NCBI RefSeq assembly: GCF_014803405.1
Contig: NZ_JACYFG010000006.1
Location: 131,501 to 195,500, forward strand
Source: Pelagicoccus enzymogenes
GTDB taxonomy: Bacteria > Verrucomicrobiota > Verrucomicrobiia > Opitutales > Opitutaceae
Direction: 5' to 3'
Length of the DNA: 64,000 bases
In this document: positions 62,702-64,000 of the stretch, piece after piece
Layout: every line of letters begins with the position of its first letter
Position numbering within the stretch: position 1 is the first letter of the stretch
The notes under the pieces: model-generated
Database searches by the model: none
The model's input: only the letters and a program-made list of their open reading frames with translations
What the model was told of the DNA's origin: nothing
Translations under genes and position numbers: made by a program

Positions 62702-63580
62702 CTACTCGATTCGGGCCGAAACGTAATGTTCCGCCATGAAGGCCACGAGGTCTTCGCCCACCAAGCGATAGGTTTCGCCCAAATCATGACCCAGCCCCGG
62801 AAAGACTTGGGCCCGCACCTTGATATCCCTCTTGTGCAAATGGAGGAGGAAGGGCGGAAGACCAGCAAAGAAACGCTCACTATCCCCCATGGTCACATAC
62901 AAAGGCATTGCTCCACCGCTCAGCCGGGTGCGATTGGCCTCCGCCCAATAAAGGGCGTCCTCACCATCGTCCAAATCCGCGCCCGACAAATGGCTTGGCC
63001 ATTGCAATGCGGCGGAACAGCTGACAATCGCGCAAAAGAGATCCGGATACTTGAAACCTAAGCGAATCGCCCCCTCTCCTCCCATCGAAAATCCAGCAAC
63101 CGCCCTGCCTTCACCCCTGGCGATCGTTCGATAGCGTTCGTCGATGGCTGGAATCAACTCTCGGATAATCCAAGTCTCCGCTTTTACGTTCTCATCCGGC
63201 CAGTCCCGATACTGGCTAAACTGGCCTGAGTTCGGCACGACGTAAATGACCTCGCCGATCTCGCCTGCATCCACCAGCCGTTTCGCCACCATTGCGAGCC
63301 CGATATCGTTCTCTTTTCCGTAGGCCCCGTGCAGCCAAAAGACCACCGGGTAACGCATATTCGGCGAAGCGGCGTAAGACGGCGGCAAGTAAATGCTGTA
63401 CCCCATCTTCCGCTGCATAGATTCGCTCCAAACCACCCCGTGCTTCACACCAACGATCTCAGACGGATCGTTCCAAATCCACGTCGAGGGATCGCTAGGC
63501 ACCGGCTTCGCATCGCCACTCCCCAACGCCACTAGAGCCGCCAAAAGACCCAACGTTCGTTTTACATAAGTCTTGCACAT
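62702..63580 (-). CDS. Secreted esterase of the esterase D / feruloyl-esterase type
   Basis: 292 aa from ATG at 63578-63580. Signal peptide about 1-24 (VKRTLGLLAALVALGSGDA). Alpha/beta hydrolase of the PF00756 type: YSIYLPPSYAASPNMRYPVVFWLHG, nucleophile in GFSMGGEGAIRLGFKYPDLF, and a C-terminal HDLGETY with the likely catalytic His. Relatives remove ferulic, acetyl or other acyl groups from plant or algal polysaccharides. It is the first gene of the minus-strand group at the right edge, followed after 475 bp by the SGNH hydrolase. Substrate unknown. Confidence 0.82.
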   Translation of the reverse strand: MCKTYVKRTLGLLAALVALGSGDAKPVPSDPSTWIWNDPSEIVGVKHGVVWSESMQRKMGYSIYLPPSYAASPNMRYPVVFWLHGAYGKENDIGLAMVAKRLVDAGEIGEVIYVVPNSGQFSQYRDWPDENVKAETWIIRELIPAIDERYRTIARGEGRAVAGFSMGGEGAIRLGFKYPDLFCAIVSCSAALQWPSHLSGADLDDGEDALYWAEANRTRLSGGAMPLYVTMGDSERFFAGLPPFLLHLHKRDIKVRAQVFPGLGHDLGETYRLVGEDLVAFMAEHYVSARIE

Positions 63581-64000
63581 CCTCGCGAAACCACCGACAG
63601 GACGCCCCTGTTCATATTCTATTTTTCGTAAACCCGATAACTTGCCGCAAAAAGCTCCGCAAAGTGAATACACTCCAGGATCCTAGACAGGATCATAATT
63701 CCCTAGGGCGCAGTGCAATCTGCATAAGCAAATACCAATACGAGTGAATCCCGCAGCCTACACTGCCGCCTACACATAGTTTGCATGGACAACGAGTCCG
63801 GATACACCTGACTCTTTTCGATTTGAATGTAATTGAAGCTGCGAAAACGCTCCCTCCCTCCGTGATTCAATTGGACGTAAACGCGTAAGAGGCTCGCGAG
63901 GGGGCAGGTATCCATGATCGAGCTTAAAACACTCGCTCCACCCCGACATTATCAAAATTGGCACCCTTGAAAGGGGGAAGAATCCACCAAGAATTCGCCT
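63581..64000. other. Right-edge intergenic region
   Basis: 420 bp upstream of the esterase to the window end. It should contain the esterase promoter; I see only a short stem GATCCT-AGAC-AGGATC (63679-63694) and no convincing gene on either strand. Confidence 0.4.

Noticed and set aside
1-64000. CRISPR arrays, tRNA or rRNA genes, insertion sequences
   Set aside because: No regularly spaced repeats, tRNA-like GGTTCGAATCC arms in cloverleaf context, or transposase genes were seen.

Overview
The window looks like a chromosomal piece of a free-living, glycan-degrading Verrucomicrobium of the class Opitutae (Pelagicoccus-like is my best guess, by recall only). The reasons are two large TonB-dependent receptors of the Opitutae type, a VPDSG-type C-terminal sorting signal, a secreted enzyme ending in the Verrucomicrobia-style DPDGDG tail, and many Gfo/Idh/MocA oxidoreductases paired with TIM-barrel isomerases. 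Almost all of the DNA is coding. I saw no tRNA, rRNA, CRISPR array, transposase or integrase.

Layout. 1-3.3 kb: the start of a conserved unknown gene cut by the window edge, two oligopeptide-type ABC ATPases, and a secreted protein with two TonB C-terminal-like domains. 3.3-11.5 kb: a compact sucrose locus (fructokinase, GPH sugar symporter, TonB-dependent receptor, AraC regulator and divergent sucrose phosphorylase). 11.8-59.4 kb: a large glycan-use region. It holds a secreted FAD-dependent oxidoreductase; a VPDSG-sorted protein with a cohesin-like fold next to a 2837-residue secreted protein with two clan GH-A-like catalytic domains and a C-terminal dockerin; two GH78-type rhamnosidases; an esterase; a GH130-type phosphorylase/hydrolase; an MFS transporter with a ~395-residue insertion; two Gfo/Idh + isomerase pairs; ThuA, a third Gfo/Idh protein and YdjC; a heterodimeric ABC exporter with one degenerate ATP site; a GH36/raffinose-synthase-type enzyme; a LacI regulator; a GH-A-like secreted enzyme; an FG-GAP/UnbV-Ig-vanadium haloperoxidase fusion; and a second TonB-dependent receptor. 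59.9-63.6 kb: a frameshifted DASS transporter, an SGNH hydrolase and a secreted esterase.

How it fits together. Reading the intergenic regions, I found a 12-bp near-palindrome, TWAACGRATTWA (reverse TWAATYCGTTWA), with five perfect and three one-mismatch copies. All lie in intergenic DNA (one overlaps a stop codon) upstream of the glycan genes between 11.7 and 59.7 kb. It resembles a LacI-family operator, and one copy sits between the only LacI gene here and a divergent rhamnosidase-like gene. I infer one regulon: outer-membrane import by the 59.4-kb receptor, cleavage by secreted enzymes, inner-membrane uptake by the MFS protein, and cytoplasmic breakdown by GH78, GH130, esterase and oxidoreductase/isomerase enzymes, perhaps through 3-keto sugars. 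The substrate is not known from sequence; rhamnose-, mannose- or galactose-containing glycans are suggested by the enzyme families.

The most novel points are the cohesin-like/dockerin neighbour pair, the two-headed giant enzyme, the UnbV-haloperoxidase fusion, the MFS insertion and the shared operator.
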